11,721 nucleotides of DNA, from the NCBI GenBank assembly GCA_034716535.1, contig JAYEJW010000277.1, positions 1 through 11,721 on the forward strand. Reading direction: 5' to 3'. The notes under the pieces are model-generated. The model was not told the DNA's origin. It worked only from the letters and a program-made list of their open reading frames with translations, and did not search any database. This DNA comes from JAYEJW01 sp034716535. GTDB taxonomy: Bacteria > Pseudomonadota > Gammaproteobacteria > Chromatiales > Chromatiaceae. The stretch's first letter is position 1. The number at the start of each line of letters is the position of its first letter. Below are positions 1 to 7,437 of the stretch, piece after piece. The position numbers and the translations under genes were made by a program.

Positions 1-1
1 C

Positions 2-82
2 CTGGAAGAGATCGAGACCAACCTCGAGCGATGCAGCTCCAAGGTCGAGCGCCTTCTGGCGGCCCTGGCAATAGAGGACTAG
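2..82 (+). CDS. C-terminal end of an unidentified protein (partial)
   Basis: The window opens inside a reading frame that runs 26 codons to a TAG at 80-82. The visible tail starts LEEIETNLERCSS and ends LLAALAIED. It is rich in Glu, Leu and Arg with heptad-like spacing of Leu/Ile, so it is probably a helical or short coiled-coil C-terminus. No family can be named from so little. It lies on the same strand as the next gene, 188 bp away, and no T-tract terminator is visible after it. That the frame is coding is inferred from its helical character and its stop position; the 5' part lies outside the window. Confidence 0.5.
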   Translation: MEEIETNLERCSSKVERLLAALAIED

Positions 83-118
83 TACAGGCGCTCCCAAGAC
101 TCCGCAGCAAGATAGAGA

Positions 119-151
119 GAGTCTCACGCGAAGCCGCGAAGGGCGCAGAAG
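119..151. repeat. Short degenerate tandem of CGCGAAG-type units
   Basis: Between the first two genes there are two exact CGCGAAG units (127-133 and 135-141), 8 bp apart, followed by a related GGCGCAGAAG (142-151). From memory this resembles dispersed repeats of the ACGCAAAGGCGCAAAG type seen between genes in many environmental bacteria. Only the local tandem is seen here; the dispersed nature is inferred. Confidence 0.3.
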
Positions 152-270
152 ATCCAATGGCGTGATGACTGTTAGAGAAACTAAGGCGCTGTTGGACTAG
201 GTGCCAGCGGCCTGGACCATACGTGGTTTTGACGATCAACTGAAAATCAACGCGCAGAGGAGAATCCAAA

Positions 271-1197
271 ATGGCGGGATCGGAATCGAGCAAAGGGCTG
301 AGTCTGTGGCCGAAGCTGGTACTCTGGGGTGCCGTGATCGTCATCGGGGTCCTTTACCTGGGCTCGGTCGACCAGCAGCGTTCGGATGACGATCGCCAGG
401 AGGGCGCGGTTCCTCGGCCTACGGAGGTGGAGGAAGCGGGCACCAGCACCGGCGCGGACGCGATCTCGGAGTCGGAGGAGGGCGCTGGGACGGTGGCTGG
501 TGAACAAATCGGGTCCGTCGACGCAAAGGTGCAGGTGGAGGTGACGACGGAGCAGCCGGCTCCGGCAGAATTGGGCGCCGACGTGGAGGGGACGACCCGC
601 GTGGTGGTGGAGCCAGCCGAGGCGACGGCGGCTCCGCAACCGGAGTCGATCCCTGAGGCCCGGGAAGGACTCCAAGCCGAGCAAGAGCCGGCACCCGCGC
701 AGGGTGCCGCCGCGCTGGAAGACAGGCCGAGCTCCCCTCAGGAGCAGACGGCTGTCGAGGAACCCTCGCAGGTGCCGGACGCCGTCCCGCCGCAGACCCA
801 GGGGCGTGCGCCGAAGGGCGAGCAAGCGGCGCAGGAGCAGCCTTCGGAGGTCACTCCGGAGGAGGCGGAGGCCTTTGCTAAGGCCGTGATCAGCGAGAGC
901 GACGAGAATCAGTCGGGGCAGCAGCCGACGCAGGTCCCGGACCCGCCGGAGCCCCCTGCGTCTGGCATCCCCGCAAGTGCACCGACGACTGCAACCGCCC
1001 CTCCCGCCCAGGAAAACTGGCAGGAGAGGCGTACCCGCATCATGGCCGAGTACGAAGCCATGCGCAAAAGGGCGGACGAAGAAATGAGGCGACGCTGGGG
1101 GCCTGGCGGCATGGGGCCCTACGGCGCCTATCCCGGTTATGGACCGGGATACTACCGCCAACCGCAGCCGCAGCCGCAGCCGCAGCCGCAGCAGTAG
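271..1197 (+). CDS. Single-pass membrane protein with Glu/Pro/Ala-rich domain and Gly/Tyr-(Pro-Gln)n tail, function unknown
   Basis: A 308-residue protein that I do not recognise. The start is supported by AGAGGAG about 10 bp upstream of the ATG. Residues 1-14 are a short, slightly basic cytoplasmic segment. Residues 15-32 are one hydrophobic helix. Because Lys8 and Lys15 precede the helix and acidic residues follow it, the bulk should lie outside the cytoplasm. Residues 34-249 are low complexity, dominated by Glu, Ala, Pro, Gln, Ser and Thr, and probably disordered. From Trp250 comes a highly charged helix of about 25 residues (Arg/Glu/Met rich), then a Gly-Pro-Tyr-rich segment (about 278-296) and a terminal QPQPQPQPQPQQ. 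The only Cys-free, domain-free look suggests a scaffold, linker or surface-binding protein. There is no SPOR domain, although in several gammaproteobacteria a membrane protein with one (DamX) precedes gltB. A terminator follows directly, so it is probably not co-transcribed with gltB. Confidence 0.8.
   Translation: MAGSESSKGLSLWPKLVLWGAVIVIGVLYLGSVDQQRSDDDRQEGAVPRPTEVEEAGTSTGADAISESEEGAGTVAGEQIGSVDAKVQVEVTTEQPAPAELGADVEGTTRVVVEPAEATAAPQPESIPEAREGLQAEQEPAPAQGAAALEDRPSSPQEQTAVEEPSQVPDAVPPQTQGRAPKGEQAAQEQPSEVTPEEAEAFAKAVISESDENQSGQQPTQVPDPPEPPASGIPASAPTTATAPPAQENWQERRTRIMAEYEAMRKRADEEMRRRWGPGGMGPYGAYPGYGPGYYRQPQPQPQPQPQQ
1162..1194 (+). repeat. Hexanucleotide repeat CCGCAG x5 inside the membrane-protein gene
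   Basis: Five exact CCGCAG units (1162-1191) plus a trailing CAG encode the Pro-Gln repeat at the extreme C-terminus, immediately before the TAG. A 6-bp unit keeps the reading frame, so slippage would change tail length without inactivating the gene. Confidence 0.8.
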
Positions 1198-1217
1198 GGT
1201 AGCGACTTCGGGTAAGG

Positions 1218-1245
1218 AAAGGGGCCGACGGCCCCTTTTTGTTTC
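1218..1245 (+). terminator. Rho-independent terminator after the membrane-protein gene
   Basis: GGGGCC (1221-1226) pairs perfectly with GGCCCC (1230-1235) around a GAC loop. The stem can be lengthened by AAA/TTT, and TTTTTGTTTC follows. It lies 20 bp after the stop codon and separates this gene from gltB. Confidence 0.85.
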
Positions 1246-1281
1246 TTCGGTCGCTGTATCCGCTTGCGATACCGGGTTTGC

Positions 1282-1296
1282 AGGATCTCTGATCCT
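1282..1296. promoter_or_regulatory. Small perfect dyad upstream of gltB
   Basis: AGGATC-TCT-GATCCT is a perfect 6-bp inverted repeat with a 3-bp centre, about 45 bp before the annotated gltB start. No T-run follows, so it does not look like a terminator. It could be an operator or leader hairpin for gltBD. No promoter hexamers with good matches were seen near it. The role is inference. Confidence 0.25.
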
Positions 1297-1341
1297 AATC
1301 TAGGCTTTTCTTGACCTCGTCGCTTTCTCCACCTCTTTGCG

Positions 1342-4300
1342 GTGAGCTCGAAACCAAGCGCAGCTCACTGTCGCCAATCGGGTGCTTTCGTGCGGTTGCT
1401 GCGAATCCCGCCATCCAACCTCTACCAGCCGGATTACGAGAAGGACGGCTGCGGCTTCGGCCTCATCGCTCATCGGGACGGTGTTCCGAGCCATTGGCTG
1501 GTCGAGACGGCGGTCTCCTCGTTGCAGCGCCTGACCCACCGCGGGGCCGTCGCCGCGGACGGCAAGACGGGCGACGGCTGCGGTCTGTTGCTCAAGCTCC
1601 CGGAACCCTTCTTCCGACGCCTTGCCGCCGAGGCGGGCTTCCCTCTCTCGCCCCTGTTTGCGGTCGGTACGCTCTTCCTGTGCCGGGACGAGAGCTTGGC
1701 CGACATGGCGCGGCGCACCCTGGAACAACATCTGACCGATCAGGGCCTCGCCGCCGGCGGTTGGCGGCCGGTTCCACTGGATACCGCCGTTTGCGGGGAA
1801 GAGGCGGTTCAGACCCTGCCGCGTATCGAACAGCTGTTCGTCAACGCCCCCGCCGGGCTGGCACGGGACCTCTTCGAGCGCCGGCTGTATCTTGCACGGC
1901 GCCTCACCGAAAGAAACCTGGAGACGAGTGATCCTGCCTTCTTCGTCGCCTCTCTCTCGAGCAGGGTGGTCTCCTACAAGGGACTGGTGCTGCCCAAGAA
2001 TCTTCCGGTGTTGTACCCGGATCTACAGGAGCCGGACCTCGAGACCTCTCTGTGTGTCTTCCATCAGCGGTTTTCCACGAACACCTGGCCCGAGTGGCGT
2101 CTGGCGCAGCCGTTTCGCCTGCTGGCCCACAATGGGGAGATCAACACCCTGCAGGGAAACCGCAACTGGGCCGCCGCCCGCGCTCACCTCTTGAGCGGCG
2201 CAGGTCTGGAGGGTATGAACGACGCCGGCTCACCGGTGTCGGCAACGGGCTCCGACTCCTTCGCCCTCGACAACATGTTGGAGACCTTGGTCATGGGCGG
2301 CCTGGACCTGTTCCACGCCATGCGCCTGCTGATCCCTCCGGCATGGCAGAACGTGGAGACCATGGACCCGGACCTGCGGGCCTTTTACGAGTTCAATTCC
2401 ATGCACATGGAGCCATGGGACGGACCGGCGGGCATCGTCTTCACGGACGGCCGCTACGCCGCCTGTCTCATGGACCGCAATGGTCTGCGTCCTGCCCGCT
2501 ACGTCATCACCCGCGACCGCCACATCACTCTAGCCTCGGAGGTCGGCGTGTACGACTACACTCCGGACGAGGTGTTGGCCAAGGGACGCCTGCGTCCGGG
2601 CGAGATGCTGGCCGCAGATACCGAAACCGGCGAGCTGCTGCTTCCCCCCGCCATCGATGATCGCTTGAAGTGGGCACATCCTTATAAACACTGGCTCAAG
2701 ACGCACGTGGTGCGGTTGGGCTCAGCCTTCGATGACGATCCCTTGTGCACGGAGCCGCTGGCGGACGGCAAGCTCACCGTGTACGAGAAGCTGTTTCTGG
2801 TCAGCCGCGAGGAGCGGGAGCAGGTCATCCGGGTGCTGGCGCAGGCGGGTCAGGAGGCGCTCGGCTCCATGGGGGACGACACGCCGCTGCCGGTCCTGTC
2901 CTCCACCCCCCGAGCCCTCTACGACAGCTTCCGCCAACGCTTCGCCCAGGTCACCAATCCGCCCATCGATCCCATCCGGGAACAGGTCGTGATGTCGTTG
3001 GAGACCTGCTTCGGTCCCGAGCGCAACCCGTTCGAGCTGGGGGCCGATCACGCACGCAGGCTGGTGGTGGACTCCCCCATTCTCTCTGAGAGCAAGTACA
3101 GGCGGCTGCTGGAGCAGACCGACGGTCGCTATCCCCACCAGCGCATCGACCTGAGTCACTCGGCGGGACTGTCCCTGGCGCAGGCCCTCCTTTGCGTGTG
3201 CGATCAGGCTGTGGAGGCGGTGCGCGCGGGCAAGGTCATCCTGGAGCTCTCGGACCGAAACATCGGGCCGGACCGGCTGCCGATCCACGCGCTGTTGGCC
3301 ACCGGCGCCGTGCACCACCGGTTGATCGCCGAGGGTCTGCGCTGCCGTGCCAACCTCCTCGTGGACACCGCGACTGCACGGGACCCGCATCAGTTTGCAG
3401 TGCTCATCGGCTATGGGGCGACGGCGGTACATCCTTACCTCGCCTACCAGCTCCTGGAGGCGATGGTGCGCAGAGGCGAATCGGACGGGCACAGCGGGGA
3501 GGAGCTTGGCAAGACCTATCGTCGCGGGATCAACAAGGGTCTGTACAAGATCCTCTCCAAGATGGGCATCTCCACGGTCGCCAGTTACCGCGGCGCACAA
3601 CTGTTCGAGATCGTGGGATTGCACAGGGAGGTCGTGGATCTGTGCTTCACCGGAACCCCGAGTCGGGTACAGGGACACGACTTTGCGGCCCTCGAGCGCC
3701 GTCAAAGAGAGGTGGCGAGCGCGGCCTGGAATCCACACCGACCCGTGGCGGCGGGCGGGCAGCTCAAGTACGTCTACGGAGGCGAGTATCACGCCTTCAA
3801 CCCGGATGTGGTGCAGGCCCTTCACCGGGCGGTGGATGACGGCGACTGGGCGAGCTATCGGGTATTCGCAGACCTGGTGGACAATCGTCGACCCGCCGCA
3901 CTGCGCGACCTTTTAGACCTGCGTCAGGCTCGAGCGCCCATCCCCCTGGACGAGGTCGAGCCCGAAGAGGCGATCCTCAAGCGCTTCGACACCGCCGCCA
4001 TGTCTCTGGGCGCGTTGTCGCCGGAGGCTCACGCGGCTTTGGCCGAGGCCATGAACCGGCTCGGTGGGCGCTCCAACTCCGGTGAAGGGGGGGAGGATCC
4101 CGAGCGGCTGGGCTCGATGCGGCGCTCCAAGATCAAGCAGGTGGCGTCGGGGCGGTTCGGCGTGACTCCCGAATACCTGGTCGATGCGGAGGTGCTGCAG
4201 ATCAAGATCGCCCAGGGTGCCAAGCCGGGGGAGGGCGGCCAGCTTCCCGGGCACAAGTGTTCCGAGATGATCGCGCGCCTGCGCTACTGCAAGCCGGGCA

Positions 4301-5862
4301 CCACGCTGATCTCACCTCCGCCCCATCACGATATCTACTCCATCGAAGATCTGGCGCAGCTCATCTTCGACCTCAAGCAGGTGAACCCCAAAGTACTGGT
4401 GTCGGTGAAGCTGGTGTCTTCTGCCGGTGTCGGGACCATTGCCGCGGGCGTGGCCAAGGCGCACGCGGATCTGATCACCATCGCGGGTCACGATGGCGGC
4501 ACCGGGGCGAGCCCCCTGACCTCGGTCAAGTATGCCGGTAGTCCGTGGGAGCTTGGACTGGCCGAAACCCACCAGACCCTGCGCCTGCACAACTTGCGCG
4601 AGAAAGTGCGTCTGCAGACCGACGGAGGACTCAAGACCGGACTGGATGTCATCAAGGCCGCCATCCTGGGTGCCGAGAGCTTCGGATTCGGCACCGTGCC
4701 CATGGTGGCCATGGGCTGCAAGTATTTGCGTATCTGCCACCTGAACAACTGCGCCACGGGTGTGGCCACCCAGCACCCGGTGCTGCGGGCGCGCCACTTC
4801 AAGCCCGGGGCAGTGCAGAAGGTGATGATCTACTTCCGCTTCCTCGCTCGGGACGTGCGGGAGCACTTGGCGCGACTGGGGTTCCGATCGCTCAACGAGA
4901 TCATTGGCCACACCGACTTGCTCCGGCCTCTGTCAGGAGAACGCGCCCGTCATACACGGCTCGATCTCAGTCAACTGGTGGCGGAAGGGATCGTCCCGCG
5001 CGGGAGCCCCCACTACTGTCTGTCCGCCAGCAACGACCCGGAGGACAAGGCCTTGCTCGCCGAGCGGATGGTGGCTGACGCCCGACCCTTGATCGATGGC
5101 AAGCTCGGTGGACGCCTCACCTACCGCATCCGCAACGACAACCGTTCCATCGGCGCGCGATTGTCGGGTGAGATCGCCCGCGCTCATGGAAATCAAGGGT
5201 TGGCGGACGCCCCGATCGAGGTTCGCTTCATCGGCACCGCGGGCCAGAGCTTCGGTGCCTGGAACGCGGGGGGGCTTCACCTCCGCCTCGAGGGAGACGC
5301 CAACGACTACGTGGGAAAAGGCATGGCGGGCGGGCGCATCGTACTGCGGCCACCCGCGCAGTCCCGCTTCCGCAGTGAGCAGGCCGTGATCATGGGCAAT
5401 ACCTGTCTCTACGGCGCCACGGGCGGTCGGCTGTTTGCGGCGGGTCAGGCGGGAGAGCGGTTCGCCGTGCGCAACTCGGGCGCCATTGCCCTCGTGGAAG
5501 GTCTTGGGGATCACGGTTGCGAGTACATGACCGGTGGCGCCGTCGCCGTGCTGGGCGAGGCGGGGCTCAACTTCGGCGCGGGAATGACCGGGGGAATCGC
5601 CTTCGTGCTGGATCTCGCCGGGCGTTTTGTCGATCACTGCAACCATGAACTCATCGACCTTCACCGGCTCGACACCGAGCCCATGGGAGGCCACGCAGGG
5701 TTCTTGAGAGAGTTGCTCGCCGAGCACGTCGCGGAGACGGGCAGCAGCTGGGGAAGGCGGATCCTGGAGGATTTCGAAGACCATCTCGGTCGCTTCTGGC
5801 TCGTGAAGCCCAAGGCGGCGTCCCTCGACTCTCTGCTCGCGGAGCTGGAGCAGGCGGCATGA
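1342..5862 (+). CDS. gltB: Glutamate synthase (NADPH) large subunit
   Basis: The GltB alpha subunit makes two glutamates from glutamine and 2-oxoglutarate with GltD. At 1506 residues it is normal length. The expected catalytic Cys is Cys37 in DGCGFGLIAH: the class II glutaminase nucleophile, exposed after a propeptide is removed. The glutaminase domain runs to about residue 430 and contains HRGAVAADGKTGDGCG and FHQRFSTNTWP. A central domain follows. The FMN/2-oxoglutarate synthase domain spans about 850-1220, with SNSGEGGEDPER and KPGEGGQLPGHK (from residue 961). The 3Fe-4S ligands are Cys1126, Cys1132 and Cys1137 (C-x5-C-x4-C). The C-terminal GXGXG beta-helix domain begins near 1290 (GTAGQSFGAWNAGG). 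The start is uncertain: GTG 1342 has no visible Shine-Dalgarno sequence, an in-frame stop lies at 1312, and the only alternatives are GTG 1390 or TTG 1396, which would shorten the propeptide to about 20 residues. Confidence 0.97.
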   Translation: MSSKPSAAHCRQSGAFVRLLRIPPSNLYQPDYEKDGCGFGLIAHRDGVPSHWLVETAVSSLQRLTHRGAVAADGKTGDGCGLLLKLPEPFFRRLAAEAGFPLSPLFAVGTLFLCRDESLADMARRTLEQHLTDQGLAAGGWRPVPLDTAVCGEEAVQTLPRIEQLFVNAPAGLARDLFERRLYLARRLTERNLETSDPAFFVASLSSRVVSYKGLVLPKNLPVLYPDLQEPDLETSLCVFHQRFSTNTWPEWRLAQPFRLLAHNGEINTLQGNRNWAAARAHLLSGAGLEGMNDAGSPVSATGSDSFALDNMLETLVMGGLDLFHAMRLLIPPAWQNVETMDPDLRAFYEFNSMHMEPWDGPAGIVFTDGRYAACLMDRNGLRPARYVITRDRHITLASEVGVYDYTPDEVLAKGRLRPGEMLAADTETGELLLPPAIDDRLKWAHPYKHWLKTHVVRLGSAFDDDPLCTEPLADGKLTVYEKLFLVSREEREQVIRVLAQAGQEALGSMGDDTPLPVLSSTPRALYDSFRQRFAQVTNPPIDPIREQVVMSLETCFGPERNPFELGADHARRLVVDSPILSESKYRRLLEQTDGRYPHQRIDLSHSAGLSLAQALLCVCDQAVEAVRAGKVILELSDRNIGPDRLPIHALLATGAVHHRLIAEGLRCRANLLVDTATARDPHQFAVLIGYGATAVHPYLAYQLLEAMVRRGESDGHSGEELGKTYRRGINKGLYKILSKMGISTVASYRGAQLFEIVGLHREVVDLCFTGTPSRVQGHDFAALERRQREVASAAWNPHRPVAAGGQLKYVYGGEYHAFNPDVVQALHRAVDDGDWASYRVFADLVDNRRPAALRDLLDLRQARAPIPLDEVEPEEAILKRFDTAAMSLGALSPEAHAALAEAMNRLGGRSNSGEGGEDPERLGSMRRSKIKQVASGRFGVTPEYLVDAEVLQIKIAQGAKPGEGGQLPGHKCSEMIARLRYCKPGTTLISPPPHHDIYSIEDLAQLIFDLKQVNPKVLVSVKLVSSAGVGTIAAGVAKAHADLITIAGHDGGTGASPLTSVKYAGSPWELGLAETHQTLRLHNLREKVRLQTDGGLKTGLDVIKAAILGAESFGFGTVPMVAMGCKYLRICHLNNCATGVATQHPVLRARHFKPGAVQKVMIYFRFLARDVREHLARLGFRSLNEIIGHTDLLRPLSGERARHTRLDLSQLVAEGIVPRGSPHYCLSASNDPEDKALLAERMVADARPLIDGKLGGRLTYRIRNDNRSIGARLSGEIARAHGNQGLADAPIEVRFIGTAGQSFGAWNAGGLHLRLEGDANDYVGKGMAGGRIVLRPPAQSRFRSEQAVIMGNTCLYGATGGRLFAAGQAGERFAVRNSGAIALVEGLGDHGCEYMTGGAVAVLGEAGLNFGAGMTGGIAFVLDLAGRFVDHCNHELIDLHRLDTEPMGGHAGFLRELLAEHVAETGSSWGRRILEDFEDHLGRFWLVKPKAASLDSLLAELEQAA

Positions 5863-5903
5863 GCTTTGTCACTGCGCGAGTATTTGCTCCTGATCTCTCA
5901 TGA
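5859..5903 (+). CDS. 14-codon micro-ORF coupling gltB to gltD
   Basis: Its ATG (5859-5861) overlaps the gltB stop TGA (5860-5862) as ATGA. Its own TGA (5901-5903) overlaps the gltD ATG (5900-5902), again as ATGA. It would encode MSFVTARVFAPDLS. A GGAG at 5847-5850 lies 8 bp before its ATG, a good ribosome-binding arrangement, whereas the gltD ATG has no recognisable one. The simplest reading is a translational coupling device that carries ribosomes from gltB to gltD across three frames. The peptide itself matches nothing I know. Chance cannot be excluded, since each ATGA is only four bases. Confidence 0.4.
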   Translation: MSFVTARVFAPDLS

Positions 5904-7303
5904 GTACCCTGGACCCGTTCCGCTTCCTCGATCTACCGCGGCAAGACCTGCCCAAGGCTCCCGCCCAGGAGCGGGCGAGCCACTTCGGCGAGATCTACGG
6001 AGATTTCCCGTCCGATCAGGCTGCGGCGCAGTCCGGACGCTGCTTGGACTGCGGCAATCCGTACTGTGAGTGGAAGTGCCCCCTGCACAATTTGATTCCC
6101 GGCTGGCTCTCCCTGGTACGGGACGGCCGTCTGACGGAAGCGGCGGAGCTGGCCCACCGCACGAATCCGCTACCCGAAATCTGCGGTCGGGTGTGCCCCC
6201 AGGATCGTCTGTGCGAGGGGGCCTGCACGCTTGAGGACGGCTTCGGTGCCGTCACCATCGGTGCGGTCGAGCGTCATCTCACCGACCATGTCCTGGAGAG
6301 AGGCTGGCGGCCTGACTTGAGCGGCGTGCGGCCTACGGGCAGGCGCGTTGCTATCGTAGGCGCGGGTCCCGCCGGTCTGGGTTGTGCCGACACGCTGGTG
6401 CGCTATGGGGTCGAGGCCCATGTGTTCGACCGCTATCGGCAGATCGGAGGCCTGCTTACCTTCGGTATCCCACCCTTCAAGCTCGACAAGGAGATTGTGA
6501 AGCGGCGCCGTATGGTTTTGGAGGAGATGGGAGTGCGCTTTCATCTCGGGGTAGAGATCGGCAAGGATCTGGCCTTCCATGACCTGTTGGCGGACCACGA
6601 CGCCCTGTTTCTCGGTATGGGTGCCTACACCCCCATGCGCGGAGGCTTCCCAGGGGAGGACCTGCCAGGTGTCCACCGGGCGCTGGATTTCCTTATCGGC
6701 AACGTCCGCCCGCAGCTGGGCCTGGGCTCGGAGGGACATATTGACCTCAGGGACAAGCGAGTGGTGGTACTCGGTGGCGGTGACACCGCCATGGACTGCA
6801 ATCGGACCGCCATTCGCCAGGGAGCGGCCCGTGTCACCTGTGCCTACAGGCGGGACCGGGAGAACATGCCGGGCTCGCGCCGCGAGGTCGTCAATGCCCA
6901 GGAGGAGGGCGTACATTTCCTTTGGAACCGCCAACCGGTAAGGATCTTGGGTCATGAGCGGGTGGAAGCGGTGGAGGTGATCCGGACGCGCCTCGGCGCG
7001 CAGGACGAGCGCGGGCGCCGCCGGCCCGAGCCGGTTCCGAGTAGTGAGGAAATCATCGACGCCGAGGCGGTGCTTATCGCTTTCGGCTTCCAGCCGAGCC
7101 CGCCGGGTTGGCTCGCACGCTTCGGTGTCGAGACCGATGCGCGGGGACGAGTCCTCGCACCGGCCGCCGGGCGCTTTCCGTTCCAGACGGCAAATCCCAA
7201 GGTGTTTGCCGGTGGAGACATGGTACGGGGATCCGATTTGGTTGTTACCGCCGTTGCCGAGGGAAGGGACGCGGCATTGGGAATCGTAGGGTTCCTCAAA
7301 TAG
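5900..7303 (+). CDS. gltD: Glutamate synthase (NADPH) small subunit
   Basis: GltD, 467 residues (normal length), is the FAD- and NADPH-binding beta subunit. It oxidises NADPH and passes electrons through 4Fe-4S clusters to the FMN and 3Fe-4S centres of GltB. The N-terminal iron-sulphur domain shows Cys48, Cys51, Cys56 and Cys60, then Cys95, Cys99, Cys105 and Cys109. The FAD dinucleotide fold has VAIVGAGPAG (150-159). The NADPH fold has VVVLGGGDTAMDC near 287-299. The C-terminal FAD-contact motif FAGGDMVRGSDLVVTA lies near 436. It starts 37 bp after the gltB stop in another frame. No Shine-Dalgarno sequence precedes its ATG, which fits coupling through the micro-ORF. Gene order and partner identity make the assignment secure. 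The next gene is not hemE, which often follows gltD in gammaproteobacteria. Confidence 0.97.
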   Translation: MSTLDPFRFLDLPRQDLPKAPAQERASHFGEIYGDFPSDQAAAQSGRCLDCGNPYCEWKCPLHNLIPGWLSLVRDGRLTEAAELAHRTNPLPEICGRVCPQDRLCEGACTLEDGFGAVTIGAVERHLTDHVLERGWRPDLSGVRPTGRRVAIVGAGPAGLGCADTLVRYGVEAHVFDRYRQIGGLLTFGIPPFKLDKEIVKRRRMVLEEMGVRFHLGVEIGKDLAFHDLLADHDALFLGMGAYTPMRGGFPGEDLPGVHRALDFLIGNVRPQLGLGSEGHIDLRDKRVVVLGGGDTAMDCNRTAIRQGAARVTCAYRRDRENMPGSRREVVNAQEEGVHFLWNRQPVRILGHERVEAVEVIRTRLGAQDERGRRRPEPVPSSEEIIDAEAVLIAFGFQPSPPGWLARFGVETDARGRVLAPAAGRFPFQTANPKVFAGGDMVRGSDLVVTAVAEGRDAALGIVGFLK

Positions 7304-7312
7304 AGGGCGAAT

Positions 7313-7369
7313 CGAGGTACTATATCCGGCCCCGGATCTCGACCGTCGCCAAACCCGAGGTATCGAGGT
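7313..7369. promoter_or_regulatory. gltD to exported-protein intergenic region: weak -10 and CGAGGT repeats
   Basis: The 134-bp gap contains TACTAT (7318-7323), a 4/6 match to a sigma-70 -10 box, with only a poor -35 (CTCAAA, 7295-7300). CGAGGT occurs three times (7313, 7356 and 7364), two of them within the longer ATCGAGGT (7311-7318 and 7362-7369). ATCCGG/CCGGAT (7324-7337) forms a tight hairpin without a T-run. It may carry the promoter of the following gene. The role is inference. Confidence 0.25.
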
Positions 7370-7437
7370 GGCGACCGCGCGCAGCGCAGAGCCCTGACGT
7401 TCCGTATCCGCATCTTCCACCAGAGCCAGAGCACGCC

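Noticed and set aside
247..1161. 304-codon minus-strand ORF opposite the membrane-protein gene
   Set aside because: Its product is Arg/Leu/His-rich, as expected for the complement of a GC3-biased gene. The plus-strand gene has a good ribosome-binding site, a membrane helix and its own terminator.
1198..1341. Riboswitch (for example a glutamine-sensing RNA) ahead of gltB
   Set aside because: Apart from the terminator and one 6-bp dyad, no conserved aptamer-like structure was seen in this short leader.
2722..3825. 367-codon minus-strand ORF inside gltB
   Set aside because: gltB is unambiguous through this region; the antisense frame is a by-product of high GC.
5866..6069. 67-codon ORF starting at TTG 5866
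   Set aside because: It overlaps the secure N-terminus of gltD in another frame and has no supporting signal.
7108..7437. Longer start (7108) for the exported protein
   Set aside because: It would overlap gltD by about 200 bp and bury the clear signal peptide that begins at ATG 7438.
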